DNA of 64,000 bases from Glandiceps talaboti (GCF_964340395.1 NC_135563.1:2618001-2682000), one strand, 5' to 3'. Positions 1 to 13,490 are shown, counted from the first letter of the stretch. Numbers and translations are program-made. The notes: a model not told the origin generated them from the sequence alone.

Positions 1-718
1 TGTGCTATCAACAGTTCTAACAATGCCAGATGACAATTGTAATGTCATATAAATCTGTACTGTGCAATCAACAGTTCTAACAATGCCAGAAGACAATTGT
101 AATGTCATATAAATCTGTACTGTGCAATCAACAGTTCTAACAATGCCAGAAGACAATTGTAATGTCATATAAATCTGTACTGTACAATCAACAGTTCTAA
201 CAATGCCAGAAGACAATTGTAATGTCATATAAATCTGTACTGTGCAATCAACAGTTCTAACAATGCCAGAAGACAATTGTAATGTCATATAAATCTGTAC
301 TGTGCAATCAACAGTTCTAACAATGCCAGATGACAATTGTAATGTCATATAAATCTGTACTATGCAATCAACAGTTCTAACAATGCCAGATGACAATTGT
401 AATGTCATATAAATCTGTACTATGCTATCAACAGTTCTAACAATGCCAGAAGACAATTGTAATGTCATATAAATCTGTACTGTGCTATCAACAGTTCTAA
501 CAATGCCAGATGACAATTGTAATGTCATATAAATCTGTACTCTGCTATCAACAGTTCTAACAATGCCAGAAGACAATTGTAATGTCATATAAATCTGTAC
601 TATGCAATCAACAGTTCTAACAATGCCAGATGACAATTGTAATGTCATATAAATCTGTACTGTACAATCAACAGTTCTAACAATGCCAGAAGACAATTGT
701 AATGTCATATAAATCTGT
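1..718. repeat. 60-bp tandem satellite, 12 copies, in an ACTR1 intron
   Basis: Twelve head-to-tail monomers of exactly 60 bp with no indels run from the window edge, so the array probably extends leftwards. Copies differ at a few fixed sites, for example AGAAGAC versus AGATGAC and TGTGCAATC versus TGTGCTATC. Each monomer contains the palindrome ACAATTGT. The array lies about 120 bp upstream of an ACTR1 coding exon and is therefore intronic. The even length and low divergence suggest recent homogenisation. Confidence 0.97.
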
Positions 719-838
719 TTGTGCCACTTTAATAAGTCAATAATCCTTCAGATTTAGTCTTGTCAAAGTCAAATATTATGCATGCTGTTAAAGATATGTT
801 TTAGAGTTGTGAATCCTATATTTTGGTAAATTTACTAG

Positions 839-1087
<249 letters not shown>

Positions 1088-1327
1088 TGAAGAACGTGTG
1101 TACCCCTGTAATTATTAACTAATGTGAAATCCATGGAATATTTAAAGTTGCTTACAATAGGATTGTAACATTTTTTACTGCATGCTACTTGTTTTGTAAC
1201 AAAATGACAGCCCAAAATCAAGCAGCGTTTCTGTTTTACCCACCCGTTTAACCCTGGTGCACATACGCATTGTCAAGTCAATGAACACCTTCTATATGGA
1301 GACCTGCTTTCTACACAAGTCACTTTG

Positions 1328-1400
1328 TAGTGAAGTTGGTTACAGAGCATGTCTTTGGAGAGGTAGGTAAAGAACTAGAGGTACTGTGTTCGAGACCCAC
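1328..1400 (+). repeat. tRNA-like SINE head, degenerate
   Basis: The stretch resembles a tRNA-derived pol III promoter. An A-box-like TAGTGAAGTTGG at 1328-1339 is followed about 50 bp later by a B-box-like GTTCGAGACC at 1388-1397, then CACC as in a tRNA 3' stem. The anticodon region does not fold into a convincing tRNA. It is probably an old SINE in an ACTR1 intron, although chance similarity cannot be excluded. Confidence 0.4.
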
Positions 1401-2241
1401 CAAAGTAAGTTCGATTGATTTTTTACACACACTTTACAAAATGGTGCAGAATTAGGCATGGCAGCACATGGTGTTAGGCAGGGCAGCATGTGTTGGTTGC
1501 ATTGTAACAGTGACAAGGTGGGGACAGTGCCATAGAAATGATTAACAAGCTGTGGACTGTTTCTTTCATGAGTTTAATGTGTTAGCGGACAGTTCCTGTC
1601 ATGGATTAAAGTATGCAGACACTTTCTTTGTGTAAAAGTGTTGCATTAACTGAAAAAGAGTCCACTAAATGAAATAGAGAGCACAGTTGAAACAATGGGG
1701 AAGGGTCAGAGAGGAGTATAACTAATGTTGTATGATCTGTTTAAATTAGGAATGCTTTGTATTGTTATAGGATGCCCTTACTTAATTCCATGATTCACAT
1801 AGTAACACCTTAAAAATTATGGGTTGGTCGGTTGGTTAAAAAAAAGAGTAAGTATATGTGTACATGTTGGTGATACTTTTATTTCATAATCGTATTTTAA
1901 CAGAAATAACAATTAAAGTTAGAAGGAAGTTGAGAAGCATGTGTTTTATTAAAGTTCCCTAATTTCAGTAATAAATGATAATTTTTTCTCAGATATGTTA
2001 AGGGAGTCACCATCTTGCAATCAGTGATGATGTGATTTTTTCCTAATCTGCCATAGAGGGCATCATTTAAAATTGTTTTTGTCAGATTGCAGGAATAGAG
2101 GTTATTAGAAACATAGAATTAAGTGCAGCCACTCTAATGATGGCACCAAGCATATAAACCACTTACATCAAACCAAATCTGTTTATAAATTTGATAACAT
2201 ACATGTATAATTAATGTAAATTTCATTTTTTTCCCTCACAG

Positions 2242-2282
2242 ATATCAGCACCTCAAGAGAGACTTTATTCAACTTGGATTGG
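2242..2282 (+). CDS. ACTR1: ACTR1 short internal coding exon (41 nt)
   Basis: The exon encodes ISAPQERLYSTWI plus two bases of the next Gly codon. It is bounded by a polypyrimidine-AG acceptor (TTCCCTCACAG) and a GTAAGT donor. The reading phase is continuous with the exons on either side (phase 0 in, phase 2 out). ISAPQERLYSTWIG is the conserved actin-fold segment just before the C-terminal helix of ARP1. Confidence 0.96.
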
Positions 2283-2725
2283 GTAAGTAGTCAGTGTGAT
2301 GTTATCTTGTTCCATGCAAACAAGTATATTAGTAAATTAGCATTTTGGCAAAACTTAGGACTGTTTACCCCTCAGTCTTGAAGTTCACACTCTCTTACAA
2401 GGTGGCAGTATTGGCTGTACAAATTGTATCTGCAATTTCTGACCATGGCTAAAAGCATTGTGCCTCCCCTAAGTACCAGTATTCAATGCTTTGATAATTC
2501 ATCTAATTGACATTATTTGTGAATTTTGAATTCTTTCACTCTGTAATTTCTATACTGATTGTTTATTCAGGTAATCATACGTAGTGTTTACAGAATGTAT
2601 GAAAACACATAGTAGTTAATTCAAGTGGCACCTGCTGAGGTTATAAACTGTTTAACGTTTATACTCAAGTGACAATACTTGCAATAAAAACTTAAACCAT
2701 AATGTTGATGTCAGTGCATGCCTTC

Positions 2726-2771
2726 TATGACATTAAAATTATCTTCTGGCATTGTTGAAACAGTTGATTGC
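2726..2771 (-). repeat. Solitary inverted copy of the 60-bp satellite monomer
   Basis: About 46 bp match the reverse complement of the 60-bp monomer at 1-718, including TCTTCTGGCATTGTT and CAGTTGATTGC, with a few substitutions and a one-base gap. It sits in the next ACTR1 intron, about 2 kb from the array. It could be the dispersed precursor of the satellite or an escaped monomer. Confidence 0.75.
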
Positions 2772-2963
2772 CTAATATGGATTCCTCAACATTTTTTTAT
2801 AGTACAAAACAATTAAGTCAAATTACCTCATCGGATCGTTTATATGTTATATCTTAATACCAGGTTTGAGTTCAATCATTTGTGAGTGATGGTTAAGTGT
2901 GCTTTATAAGTATGTGGTACGAGTGGTTTTTAAATGCGCAGCATAAATCTCAACTCAAAACAT

Positions 2964-3028
2964 ATAAACTCAGCCTGTGCCCCTTTAACACTACTCTGTA
3001 TTTATAAACTCAGCATGTGCCCCTTTAA
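2964..3028. repeat. Left stub of the 40-bp satellite
   Basis: About one and a half units of the 40-bp repeat found at 4640-6503 (motifs AAACTCAGC, GTGCCCCTTTAACAC). The stub ends precisely at TTAA (3025-3028), where the piggyBac-type element begins. It shows that the element landed inside the array close to its left edge. Confidence 0.95.
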
Positions 3029-4639
3029 CCTTTTCACCACCAATTGCCCCCTGGGAATGTTTGTTCTCCACCACCCCCCTCACTGACCACCAGGTGAGCG
3101 TGAGTGTTATGTAATCAAATTGATATAAAAATACTTGCTCATTTTTAAAAAATGAGGTATCATTTCATTGGAAAATAAATTCTCTACATCACACTTGCAA
3201 ATACATGCATTCAAATTCAACAAACACAACCGAAATATGAATTAAAGTAATAAAATATGAATAAAACTAACACAAGTCATTTATTTATTGACATATCACA
3301 AATAAACAAAATATTTAAATTACAAATAAAATTCAAAATACCAACATTTATGTTCCTACAAAACTTCTCTTTACTGGTTAAATTGTCAAAATTGGCGAAA
3401 ATTTGGCAGAAAATGACATTTTGAGTCGTAAAAATTTGAACGAAATTAATTAATGGCTCACTAATCCGATTATGACGCAACAGACGGTGCCGCACCGGCA
3501 ATGAAAGTCTTAAAATATCTAAAGTTGTCACCTTGATACCTTTTGAAAAGTTGGTTTTTGAAAATATAATTCATAATTTAGCAGAACAACAAAAAATTAT
3601 TACTCAATTCATGCCAGAAATCGGCAAAAAATGACCGTAAGTCAGTAGCATCAGCGCCAAAATCGGATGGGCAAAATGGCTTTATTTGCCGACGCACATA
3701 CCGACCAACAGATATATGCAGCCTGTAATTTGAACCCACGCCGCGGTAATGTTTTCGTCACATTGAGTACATTGAGTTCACACAGCCATCTCCTTTCATT
3801 CATAAATGCCATCAAAGTCAAAATTAAACAGAATTTTTCATGAACAGAGCCGTTATTTACATCGCAAACGATGTTAGGGGGGACAATTTTCGGTGTGGCC
3901 ATGTTGAAATTTGAATTTTACCGTTAAAAAACGCATTCAAAAATGTGATCGGAAAATCTTCAGATTGTGTGTAATCTACCGCCCACATTGTACCACTAAC
4001 CAGTATAAATTGAACTTGTATGAGTATTATTCATTATTGAACATTACCACAAAGAAATATGACCAAAATAATTACTTTTGGAGCTAAATACTGGCCCCAA
4101 GGCCATAGTATGAGCGAAAGCTACGGGTCAACAAGTTACGCAATTTGCCAACTTTCACTACGGCAACGGTGAATTCCCCGCCGGTAGATCACTCGGCCCT
4201 CGTGGTAGTTCTGAAGCCTATGCCGTTCCCACAACTGACCTGATGTATTCAACAATGTTTTTGAGTAAAAATTCAGTTGAAATTTCTCAGGACAGTTGTC
4301 AAAATGACATCGTAGGATATGCTACGTGAGCCGTTAATTACTTCCGCGTTGTTGAAATTCGATCTTTCTGGCGAAAAACGCACACAAAAATTACGATCGC
4401 TGGTCTTTCCAATCGTGCTAGAAAACCATCCACTAACATGTGTTCAAAATGGCAGACTATATAAACAAGGCTAATACGCATGTGTGGAACTAGTTATGGC
4501 AGCAAGTTTTGCAGCAATAGCTGCCGTTAAACGGTTTGAACGTCGTAGTAGTTGAATGACCTTTGGCGTTCCCGTTGTAGAGGGAATCGGTGGGCACCCT
4601 AGAGCGTTCCCGCTGTAGCGGGAATCGGTGGTGAAAGGG
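3029..4639. mobile_element. piggyBac-type non-autonomous DNA transposon, 1.6 kb
   Basis: The element interrupts the 40-bp satellite. TTAA lies on both sides (3025-3028 and 4640-4643), and removing the insert plus one TTAA restores a normal satellite unit. The termini are inverted repeats: CCTTTTCACCACC at the left and GGTGGTGAAAGGG at the right, 12 of 13 matching. TTAA duplication with CCY termini is diagnostic of the piggyBac superfamily. Near the right end, two related blocks form a subterminal repeat, and one contains the hairpin TTCCCGCT-GT-AGCGGGAA. Only open frames below 90 codons are present and none resembles a transposase, so it needs a transposase from elsewhere. Confidence 0.9.
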
Positions 4640-6503
4640 TTAACACTACTCTGTATTTATAAACTCAACATGTGCCCCTTTAACACTACTCTGTATTTAT
4701 AAACTCAGCCTGTGCCCCTTTAACACTACTCTGTATTTATAAACTCAGCCTGTGCCCCTTTAACACTACTCTGTATTTATAAACTCAGCCTGTGCCCCTT
4801 TAACACTACTCTGTATTTATAAACTCAGCACGTGCCCCTTTAACACTACTCTGTATTTATAAACTCAGCCTGTGCCCCTTTAACACTACTCTGTATTTAT
4901 AAACTCAGCCTGTGCCCCTTTAACACTACTCTGTATTTATAAACTCAGCCTGTGCCCCTTTAACACTACTCTGTATTTATAAACTCAACATGTGCCCCTT
5001 TAACACTACTCTGTATTTATAAACTCAGCCTGTGCCCCTTTAACACTACTCTGTATTTATAAACTCAGCCTGTGCCCCTTTAACACTACTCTGTATTTAT
5101 ATACTCAGCCTGTGCCCCTTTAACACTACTCTGTATTTATAAACTCAGCCTGTGCCCCTTTAACACTACTCTGTATTTATAAACTCAACATGTGCCCCTT
5201 TAACACTACTCTGTATTTATAAACTCAGCCTGTGCCCCTTTAACACTACTCTGTATTTATAAACTCAACATGTGCCCCTTTAACACTACTCTGTATTTAT
5301 AAACTCAGCCTGTGCCCCTTTAACACTACTCTGTATTTATAAACTCAGCATGTGCCCCTTTAACACTACTCTGTATTTATAAACTCAGCCTGTGCCCCTT
5401 TAACACTACTCTGTATTTATAAACTCAGCCTGTGCCCCTTTAACACTACTCTGTATTTATAAACTCAGCATGTGCCCCTTTAACACTACTCTGTATTTAT
5501 AAACTCAGCCTGTGCCCCTTTAACACTACTCTGTATTTATAAACTCAGCCTGTGCCCCTTTAACACTACTCTGTATTTATAAACTCAGCATGTGCCCCTT
5601 TAACACTACTCTGTATTTATAAACTCAGCAAGTGCCCCTTTAACACTACTCTGTATTTATAAACTCAGCATGTGCCCCTTTAACACTACTCTGTATTTAT
5701 AAACTCAGCATGTGCCCCTTTAACACTACTCTGTATTTATAAACTCAGCATGTGCCCCTTTAACACTACTCTGTATTTATAAACTCAGCCTGTGCCCCTT
5801 TAACACTACTCTGTATTTATAAACTCAGCCTGTGCCCCTTTAACACTACTCTGTATTTATAAACTCAGCCTGTGCCCCTTTAACACTACTCTGTATTTAT
5901 AAACTCAGCATGTGCCCCTTTAACACTACTCTGTATTTATAAACTCAGCATGTGCCCCTTTAACACTACTCTGTATTTATAAACTCAGCCTGTGCCCCTT
6001 TAACACTACTCTGTATTTATAAACTCAGCCTGTGCCCCTTTAACACTACTCTGTATTTATAAACTCAACCTGTGCCCCTTTAACACTACTCTGTATTTAT
6101 AAACTCAGCATGTGCCCCTTTAACACTACTCTGTATTTATAAACTCAGCCTGTGCCCCTTTAACACTACTCTGTATTTATAAACTCAGCACGTGCCCTTT
6201 AACACTACTCTGTATTTATAAACTCAGCCTGTGCCCCTTTAACACTACTCTGTATTTATAAACTCAGCATGTGCCCCTTTAACACTACTCTGTATTTATA
6301 AACTCAGCCTGTGCCCCTTTAACACTACTCTGTATTTATAAACTCAGCATGTGCCCCTTTAACACTACTCTGTATTTATAAACTCAGCCTGTGCCCCTTT
6401 AACACTACTCTGTATTTATAAACTCAGCATGTGCCCCTTTAACACTACTCTGTATTTATAAACTCAGTCTGTGCCCCTTTAACACTACTCTGTATTTATA
6501 TAC
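4640..6503. repeat. 40-bp tandem satellite, about 46 copies
   Basis: Head-to-tail 40-bp units contain CACTACTCTGTATTTATAAA followed by CTCAGC and GTGCCCCTTTAA. Variation is concentrated at one site, where CAGCCTGTG and CAGCATGTG forms alternate. In the last 400 bp the alternation is nearly regular, suggesting an 80-bp higher-order unit. A single one-base deletion near 6194 (GTGCCCTTT) shifts the register. Every unit carries TTAA. The array fills the last ACTR1 intron, which is 4.4 kb long because of it and the inserted transposon. Confidence 0.97.
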
Positions 6504-6670
6504 TAGTAGTCAGCTTTCTAACTTCAGTCATGTTATCCAGGATATATACTGATATTTTTTCTAAAATCTGTTGTTCATTTTCAAAGGTGTTACATAATGT
6601 TGGTAACCCTCTGTCAGCTTTAACATTAGCATTTCAAATTATACTGATCTTATTTTGTCTTTCATTGTAG

Positions 6671-6773
6671 TGGATCCATCTTAGCTTCTCTTGACACGTT
6701 TAAGAAGATGTGGGTTTCAAAGAAAGAATATGATGAAGATGGTGCCAAGGCAGTTCACCGTAAAACATTCTAA
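6671..6773 (+). CDS. ACTR1: ACTR1 terminal coding exon with stop codon
   Basis: After the acceptor TTTCATTGTAG the exon completes the split Gly codon. It encodes [20 protein letters not shown] then [13 protein letters not shown] and stops at TAA (6771-6773). The HRKTF carboxyl end is the ARP1 equivalent of the actin HRKCF terminus. With the two upstream exons, about 126 C-terminal residues of centractin are visible, with no frameshift or stop. Confidence 0.97.
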
Positions 6774-9460
6774 GAGCATTCAGCATAGAGCATTCCATCT
6801 ACTTTAAATGTTTACTGACTGCCAAGATGCTGGCTAAGTCAAAGGTCTTGGTTAGGGATAAAAACATTGGTTTCCAACGACAACAGATTGTACAGTTCAA
6901 ACATAACAAGTGAAACTGTTGATGAAAACATCTTGTGTTTTGCTGTATAGAGTTTGTGCAAAGAAATTATGTTTATTAAGTTTTCTGAAAGAAAAGAATG
7001 CCTGGTCTCTTGCAAAGATGTTTTTGTTCCATTCCTCTGAGGGTTATCTTCTCCAAAGAATCAGTTTTAGATAATAAGGCTTAATTAGTTCATTGATCAT
7101 ATTGCATTTGTAAATCAGCCTACCAGTGTATGGCTGACCTTACATATACACATTACTGCTTGACTAAATTTGAATATGCTAATGAATATTTATTTGCATA
7201 TGCTAATCAGTCAATGGCTGATTTGCACATGGTAATTGATGCAAGGTTGATTTTCCATATGCAGATAAGTACAATGTCTTGGAGGAAAAATAGTGTTTAC
7301 ATTAGTGTTTGCAAACAATTAAAAAGTATGCCATGTAAAATTGGACACAATAATAGGTCTTTCTATTAAACATCCCTGACTAGAATTTGAAGGAATCTTT
7401 CGTTTAACAGTTTCTTTGCGATATGTGGTGTCCTTTGGCAAGAGTACTTCCACCATGAATGTAATATACCGATTTCAACATTTACTCCATGTATTCAAAA
7501 CATAGCATTTCAGAGTTGAACACACAGACATATAGACATAATAAATGAAGCACTCAACTGACCACATCGACTGTGAACTTGACCAATATAATATCTAATC
7601 TTACTGCAATCCATCCAACACCTAAACTATGTCTTGTCTACAAGTAGGATTTATCCTTTGACATGGTGTATGTTGAAGTGAACTGTCATGTGGTTCTGTC
7701 TACAAATCTGGCTGTCAAACTCTGTAATGCTAAACCTTTATGACAAGGAGTATGTTATATAAAGATGGGGTTCCAAAGTAACCCAAAAAAATACAAATTC
7801 AGTCAAAACCCGTGTCAGTTACTTACTTTAAGTGATTTGTTCAGAATGATACAATTGTCTGATTACTTTGCCCTGCATTGAATTAAATATGAATATGATA
7901 TCTTTACAGTAAAAATATAGTAGAAATTTGGAGAATATTTAGAATATAAGCACATATTTTTTTCTTGTTTTGTGTCACTAATACATACAGTCAAATTTAT
8001 GGTGCAATTTCCAGGGGGAAAGAGCCAACAACACATTTATAGGAATCATATATGTAAGTTATTTATGTTATGCACATGTTATGCATAACTTAGTGTCTTA
8101 ATGATGATTTTATTTTGCAATTTTAAATTCTTATTTCCATCAGCTTTAATTATCACTGCAAATTGTGTCTAGATCAACCGATAGGTAGTTGTAATTTTAA
8201 AATTGTACTTTGTAAGTAAATGTTCGTAGAACTGAAGCTTGTTTGAGTTTCTTCATTGGGAATACACCGTTTGTGAAACATTTTATTAATTGTCATCTTT
8301 TGAGAAGAGGGATATGTTACATTTGGTACCATGCAGACACCCCTTTTCTCAAGAAAATGGACCGATCCATTATTCAAAAACTACTGGATAGTTCCAAGTT
8401 TCCAATGAGAGAAGGGATGTATAGGTGAAAGTACACAATATTTTGTTTCTGTCGTCATCTTTATCATTTTCCAGAAATGTTAATTTATAATTTATTTGTA
8501 TTTTCATCCCAAATTTTTGACATTTCAGCTCAATGTTTTACGTTGTTGTTATTTTCTAAATTGAACTTTGGGCTTTATTTTTGTATAGTTTGCATAAACT
8601 CTAAGTTTGTATTTTTGTTGAGTATGATTTTGCAAAATTCTTTTTGTTTCATGAGATGTGCCTTTAATTTCAGAATCACAGTTTGAAAGGAATCTGTTAA
8701 TATAAATTTTATGGACAATTTTCAATCATGTCAACAAAATTCAGTGTTGAAAGTTCTCCCTGTATATTATGATTTGCATGATGATATTCATATTGTAATG
8801 TTTCTTATACAGTGTATGAAGTGGTTCGTTGTCTGAATGGTCATGTTACCATGGTAACCAAATGGACCGAAATGAAAATAAGTGATCTGAAATATGTAGC
8901 AAATTAAACTAAATACACAAAACAGCTGACAAACCAATACTAGTGTAATGAGAAGTTTATTAGAATATTGAATTTGATCCCGGTGACATTCTATGAAAGC
9001 AATGGGTCAGGCCTATAAAGTACACCCTCTAGTGGTAGAGAAGAGCAGTAGAATCATCTGTTGCCGTTGTCTATTACTTTGTCTTTAATTACGCTTTCAG
9101 CGACCAGACTTTGTAAGTTGCTATGCATTTCTACCTTGTAAATTGTGTAGTAATCCATATTGAGAACTTTGAACTTTGACCTCATTATTCACGCCTTTAT
9201 GTGACAGATGATCATAATACATGTACTTTAAACACATAACTGTTTGACTTTGTTGTAAGATCTGTTCTACCACTACATGTAATTTTGTTGTGAGATCTGT
9301 TCTACTACTGCAGGGCATAACAGACAGGACTGATGTAAAGAATGTCGGTAACGTTGAATCTTACAGTCTACAGAAACACTTGGTACACTCAGAGAAACAT
9401 TGTCAGGTGTGTGTATTGGTTGTCAATAAAGTGCTTCCAATAAATTGATTGTATAGTTTT
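6774..9460 (+). other. ACTR1: Probable long ACTR1 3' untranslated region
   Basis: No other gene is recognisable downstream of the ACTR1 stop. The sequence is AT-rich and lacks splice-bounded coding blocks. The first convincing poly(A) module is the tandem AATAAA pair at 9425 and 9439 followed by a GT-rich stretch, giving a 3' UTR of about 2.7 kb. Earlier weak AATAAA words, for example near 7540, could serve as alternative ends. The short open frames at 7130-7369 and 8174-8428 show no family resemblance. Confidence 0.5.
9425..9444 (+). terminator. ACTR1: Tandem poly(A) signals, likely ACTR1 transcript end
   Basis: Two AATAAA hexamers, at 9425-9430 and 9439-9444, are followed within 15 nt by GT-rich sequence (GTATAGTTTTTGTATTG). 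This is the arrangement expected of an animal cleavage and polyadenylation site on the + strand. Confidence 0.5.
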
Positions 9461-12400
9461 TGTATTGTTTCCCTTGCTGTATTCCATGTAGTACATGGTC
9501 GTAAAAGTGCTAATTTACATAAATTAGCATGTAATTTACATAATGTCTATTTTAGCACATGCAATTAAATATCATATGTAAGGTCAGAAAAAATAAAAAT
9601 ATGCTGGTCAACGGGTAACCTAACCCATCACATTTGGTAAGTAGGTTGATTTCATTTTTTCACAATGCTTGACAAGGAGAAAACAAACCATATATAATGA
9701 TAGCAAAATATTTCAGGTCGAGTTTAGATAGAACTTATTCAGTCATCTTGATACTATCTCATTCAATTTGTCTGCATAGCTACAGTTAGGAAATGTACAA
9801 AGTTACGGTTCAACAAATGGTGTAGTTCCTCTCACCCTCTCTTCTCAAAAAATGTTAAGCCCCGCCAATTGAAACTCAAGCATTACTTTAGCCACTCCTT
9901 CTGTCACCTACACTACAGTGGAGATATAAAATTATATGGTACAATGATGCATTGGAAGGAGACAACTCCAAATGTGAAAAAATTAAAATAAGACAGTGTA
10001 GGAGGACATTTTTAGAGGCATAAAATATCAAACCATAGACATAATAAAATACCAGAATTGAAACAATTATGCTATGCATTACATATTATCTGGAAGTGTA
10101 TTTTTTGTTGTGGCAATGCTGAAAGATATTATGCGGATGTGCACATGGTAAATGACTTCTCCTGAAGTTTAATTTGGTTCCAAAAAATCCTGAATGAAGA
10201 GCAAAAAATTTCAAGACTTTCAGACTTTTGATGGCCCAATGGTCGTAAACATTGTTTAATTCTTTTTAGTGCACATTGGATATTTAATATCAATTTATGA
10301 TTGTATGCAACATCAGAGCCAAGTAAACCACTGTATAAGATATTATATTATTTGGAATAGACTCAAATGTATATTGTAACATGTACTATTAAGAAAATAT
10401 AAAGAAATATCCCTAATTTTGAAAAAAAAATGTGAAGCCCGCATGAGGATATATTGCCCATCACCAGAAAAAAATATATGTGTAGGTTGAACAGCTTTTT
10501 TATTTTTTCTGGCCTAATGTCGTATCTTTCAAAGTAGTTGCCGAAAAGATGTCACATTCAAAGTAAAAAAAATGGATGGTGCTTTCTCAAATAAGTAACA
10601 CAACAAAATAATCATTTTCTTTACCCAACTCCCAAAACTGTTATGGCCTCGTTTATGTCGGAACCCAAGGTGAACTCAGTGAATTCTCCTTGTCATTATC
10701 ATTATAATGGAAATTGAAGTTTGGATTTTGATGTCGAAGGTACAGCTCTGTTTACAAATTCAGGGCCATTCTTTCCATAGCAAATTGTCGCTTCAAAATG
10801 GATTGCGGAATAACGCTAGTGTCAGTGTGCAATGAGATAATTATATCAAACAACATTTCAACCAAAGACAACGTCGAACACAATTATTGAAAGAAATATC
10901 TTCAAATAGTGGATCTTAAACTGCGTACCTAGTTTAATAGTTTTTCAGGGCCACCAAATATTCCAAAAAGAGATCTGCCGTTTTATCAGTATGAAATGTT
11001 TTAATATAAAGAACAAGATGTAAATGAGATCGACCTTACGTTCAACGACTTTTCCGTCTTTTTTTTTTGAGTTTCACTCGCTGACATTATAATTGCAACT
11101 TGCTATCTCCAAATGAAGGAGACTTTCAAGACTACTGTTACTCGCGGAAAATGCACAGTGCATGTGCGCACTTCGTTTGCACTTTCCCGCACAAAGAATT
11201 TTTAATTTGCTGCAAAAAGTTACAATTTTGAACTGGACACATTTTTATTCAAAGTTAAGCCAGCGTACAATAGCGATATAAGATACATATTAGCGAGGAG
11301 TCAGTGTACAGTCACTTTAGTGAACTATTCATTTAAATCGCATGCTAGGAATCGTCACGTAAATAGCATAGTTTTGAATTTGTCACTATGTTAAAACTGT
11401 ACCATATGTAGTTGTAAGTGGAGTATCATTTTCTATCCGACATCCACAATATTTTCACCTGAAATTGTTAAAATACCAGTAATTAGACTTTGCTCATATT
11501 AATCATTGGCCGATATTATCCCTAAGCAGTACAGAAAGAAGTTCAAATCGTGATCGCCGTTGAGGGCGCTGATTTTTGGATGCAGACCCAAAAATCAATT
11601 TTATTTTATTTATCGTGTATATAGCAACAAAATTACGTTTCCTAACAGGTGATGCAATACTGTTTACAGTGTACGATGTTACAAGTAATTTATAGTACCT
11701 TATAACAAAACATTTTCAAAAAGCCGTTCCAGTTACAGCTAGCTAGTGCAACTTATTGTGGTTGGTAAAATGGTCGACCTACAATTATGCAATCTTCACA
11801 AAGGTGTCATCTACATACATAATTCATTTCTCGGTATACAAACGCAAACTAGATTTTCTGTAGGTTTTGAAACATCCTGAAATACATTTTATGACAACTC
11901 CAGTTGTACTTTAATTACAGCCTATATTACAACAATGCAAAGAACGATTATGTTACATATACAAACTTACTGACACTCGTACTCCAGGACAGTTACTTGT
12001 AGCCGTTATCTATAGAGATAACATCGATGTTGACAGGAGAAGTGGAACAACATTTAAAGTACCGGATACTGTGATAATACTGACGAACTGTCAATTTGTG
12101 ATTGTAGGTTGAAGCTAACTTTGAGAATATTTGGAATAGCTTCTTTTTGTAGTGGGCTCTCTCGTTGAAAGCCCCACAACAATTGTCGGCAATGCAAATT
12201 CTTTTGGGTGACACTTCTTTTTCTTTACTTTTAAATCATTTGTTGTTGATTGTGAAAAAAATGGTCTATGATTGCAAATGGAAAAAAGTCATTCCATCTT
12301 TTAATCTAGCTATCATAAATATCAGAACTGCTAAACAAATTGAGCTACATATTGCAAAAAGAAATGAGCACTACAGTAAATTTATAGACAAATGGTCTGT

Positions 12401-12660
12401 TTTGACTGTGTGATATCCGCTTACCTCTTTTAAAAGTGGACAAATCGTGTATTTTCATGAGTAACTGGAAAGTTGGCCTGTTTTCTGGGGTAGTTTTGTA
12501 ACTTTTTGAGTGGACTTGCAAATATATTTTAAAAATATTTTTGAGAACAATCTTTTCAGGTTCATGAGACAGTAAGCTTACATCAAAGAGGTTGTCTTAG
12601 TTGAATAGTATCTCTCTCTATTAGGGAGTTGTCATTATGACCGGGGGGAGGGGGTCGGAG
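9461..12660. other. Intergenic, no supported gene
   Basis: Unique-looking AT-rich DNA. The open frames are all under 85 codons and show neither coding composition nor splice context. I see no RNA gene or repeat array. A few ACAT/TTAGCAT-like words near 9520 and a C-run at 12688-12698 are the only notable items. Confidence 0.6.
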
Positions 12661-12767
12661 AAATTGCTTTGATAATTTTATTTCGACCCCCCCCCCCACC
12701 ATTTTATGTCATAACGGTATGGCGTTCTACAAACATTACACAAATTGAGGCTGAGTGTTCCATTGAT

Positions 12768-12868
12768 CCACCCATCCACCCATCCATCCATCCATCCATC
12801 CATACATACATACATACATACATACATACATACATACATACATACATACATACATACATACATACATA
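12768..12868. repeat. (ATCC)n-(ATAC)n microsatellite
   Basis: About eight CATC units pass directly into about 17 CATA units. It is open in several frames on both strands purely because of the tetranucleotide repeat. Confidence 0.98.
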
Positions 12869-13339
12869 CAAAACAAAACTTTTTATTTTGAAATTGAATT
12901 TCCTAATAACGTGATGGATGCAGCTTATTTCCAAAGTAGCTATTAAATTTGAAAATTATATTAGGCGATATACATTGAATCGCAGTTTGAGGGAGCCAGG
13001 TAGGGGTGGGTACGTCCCTGGACATTTTTCACATTCAAGGACTAAATGAATGTGTTCTGGTGTTATTTTAACTTGTCAAGGTGATAACAATACCCTCTCC
13101 TGATCGCAATTGAAATTTTAATTCAGAAAACTAACACTAGAAAAATTCTCAAAGTATAGTTACATGCCATACCATTTACCAGATTTAACTGAATGCCTTC
13201 CATATGATAAGGGTATAGTCTTGCAATTTCATGATTTATGCAAGAAATTTAGCTCTATATATATGTGATTTTTTAAGTCCCGATGAAAGTTAGTTGTCAA
13301 AATGTTGTTCAAATGCCTGCCTCCTATTCTCAGCACACA
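12869..13339. other. Spacer between microsatellites, nothing recognised
   Basis: AT-rich sequence with no long open frame, no repeat structure and no RNA-like element. Confidence 0.6.
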
Positions 13340-13414
13340 TGTATGTATGTATGTATGTATGTATGTATGTATGTATGTATGTATGTATGTATGTATGTAT
13401 GTATGTATGTATGT

Positions 13415-13490
<76 letters not shown>

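Noticed and set aside
1-718. CRISPR-like array
   Set aside because: The 60-bp units are contiguous with no unique spacers, and the locus is a eukaryotic intron.
1328-1400. Functional tRNA gene
   Set aside because: A- and B-box-like sequences are present but the stems do not pair well, so only a SINE-like remnant is listed.
8250-8415. Possible inverted repeat with overlapping frames on both strands
   Set aside because: The pairing is only convincing for about 15 bp (CTTTTGAGAAGAGGG against CCCCTTTTCTCAAG). Beyond that it is weak by eye.
12669-12934. Three overlapping reading frames of 61-81 codons on both strands
   Set aside because: They consist of translated ATAC/ATCC microsatellite and have no other support.
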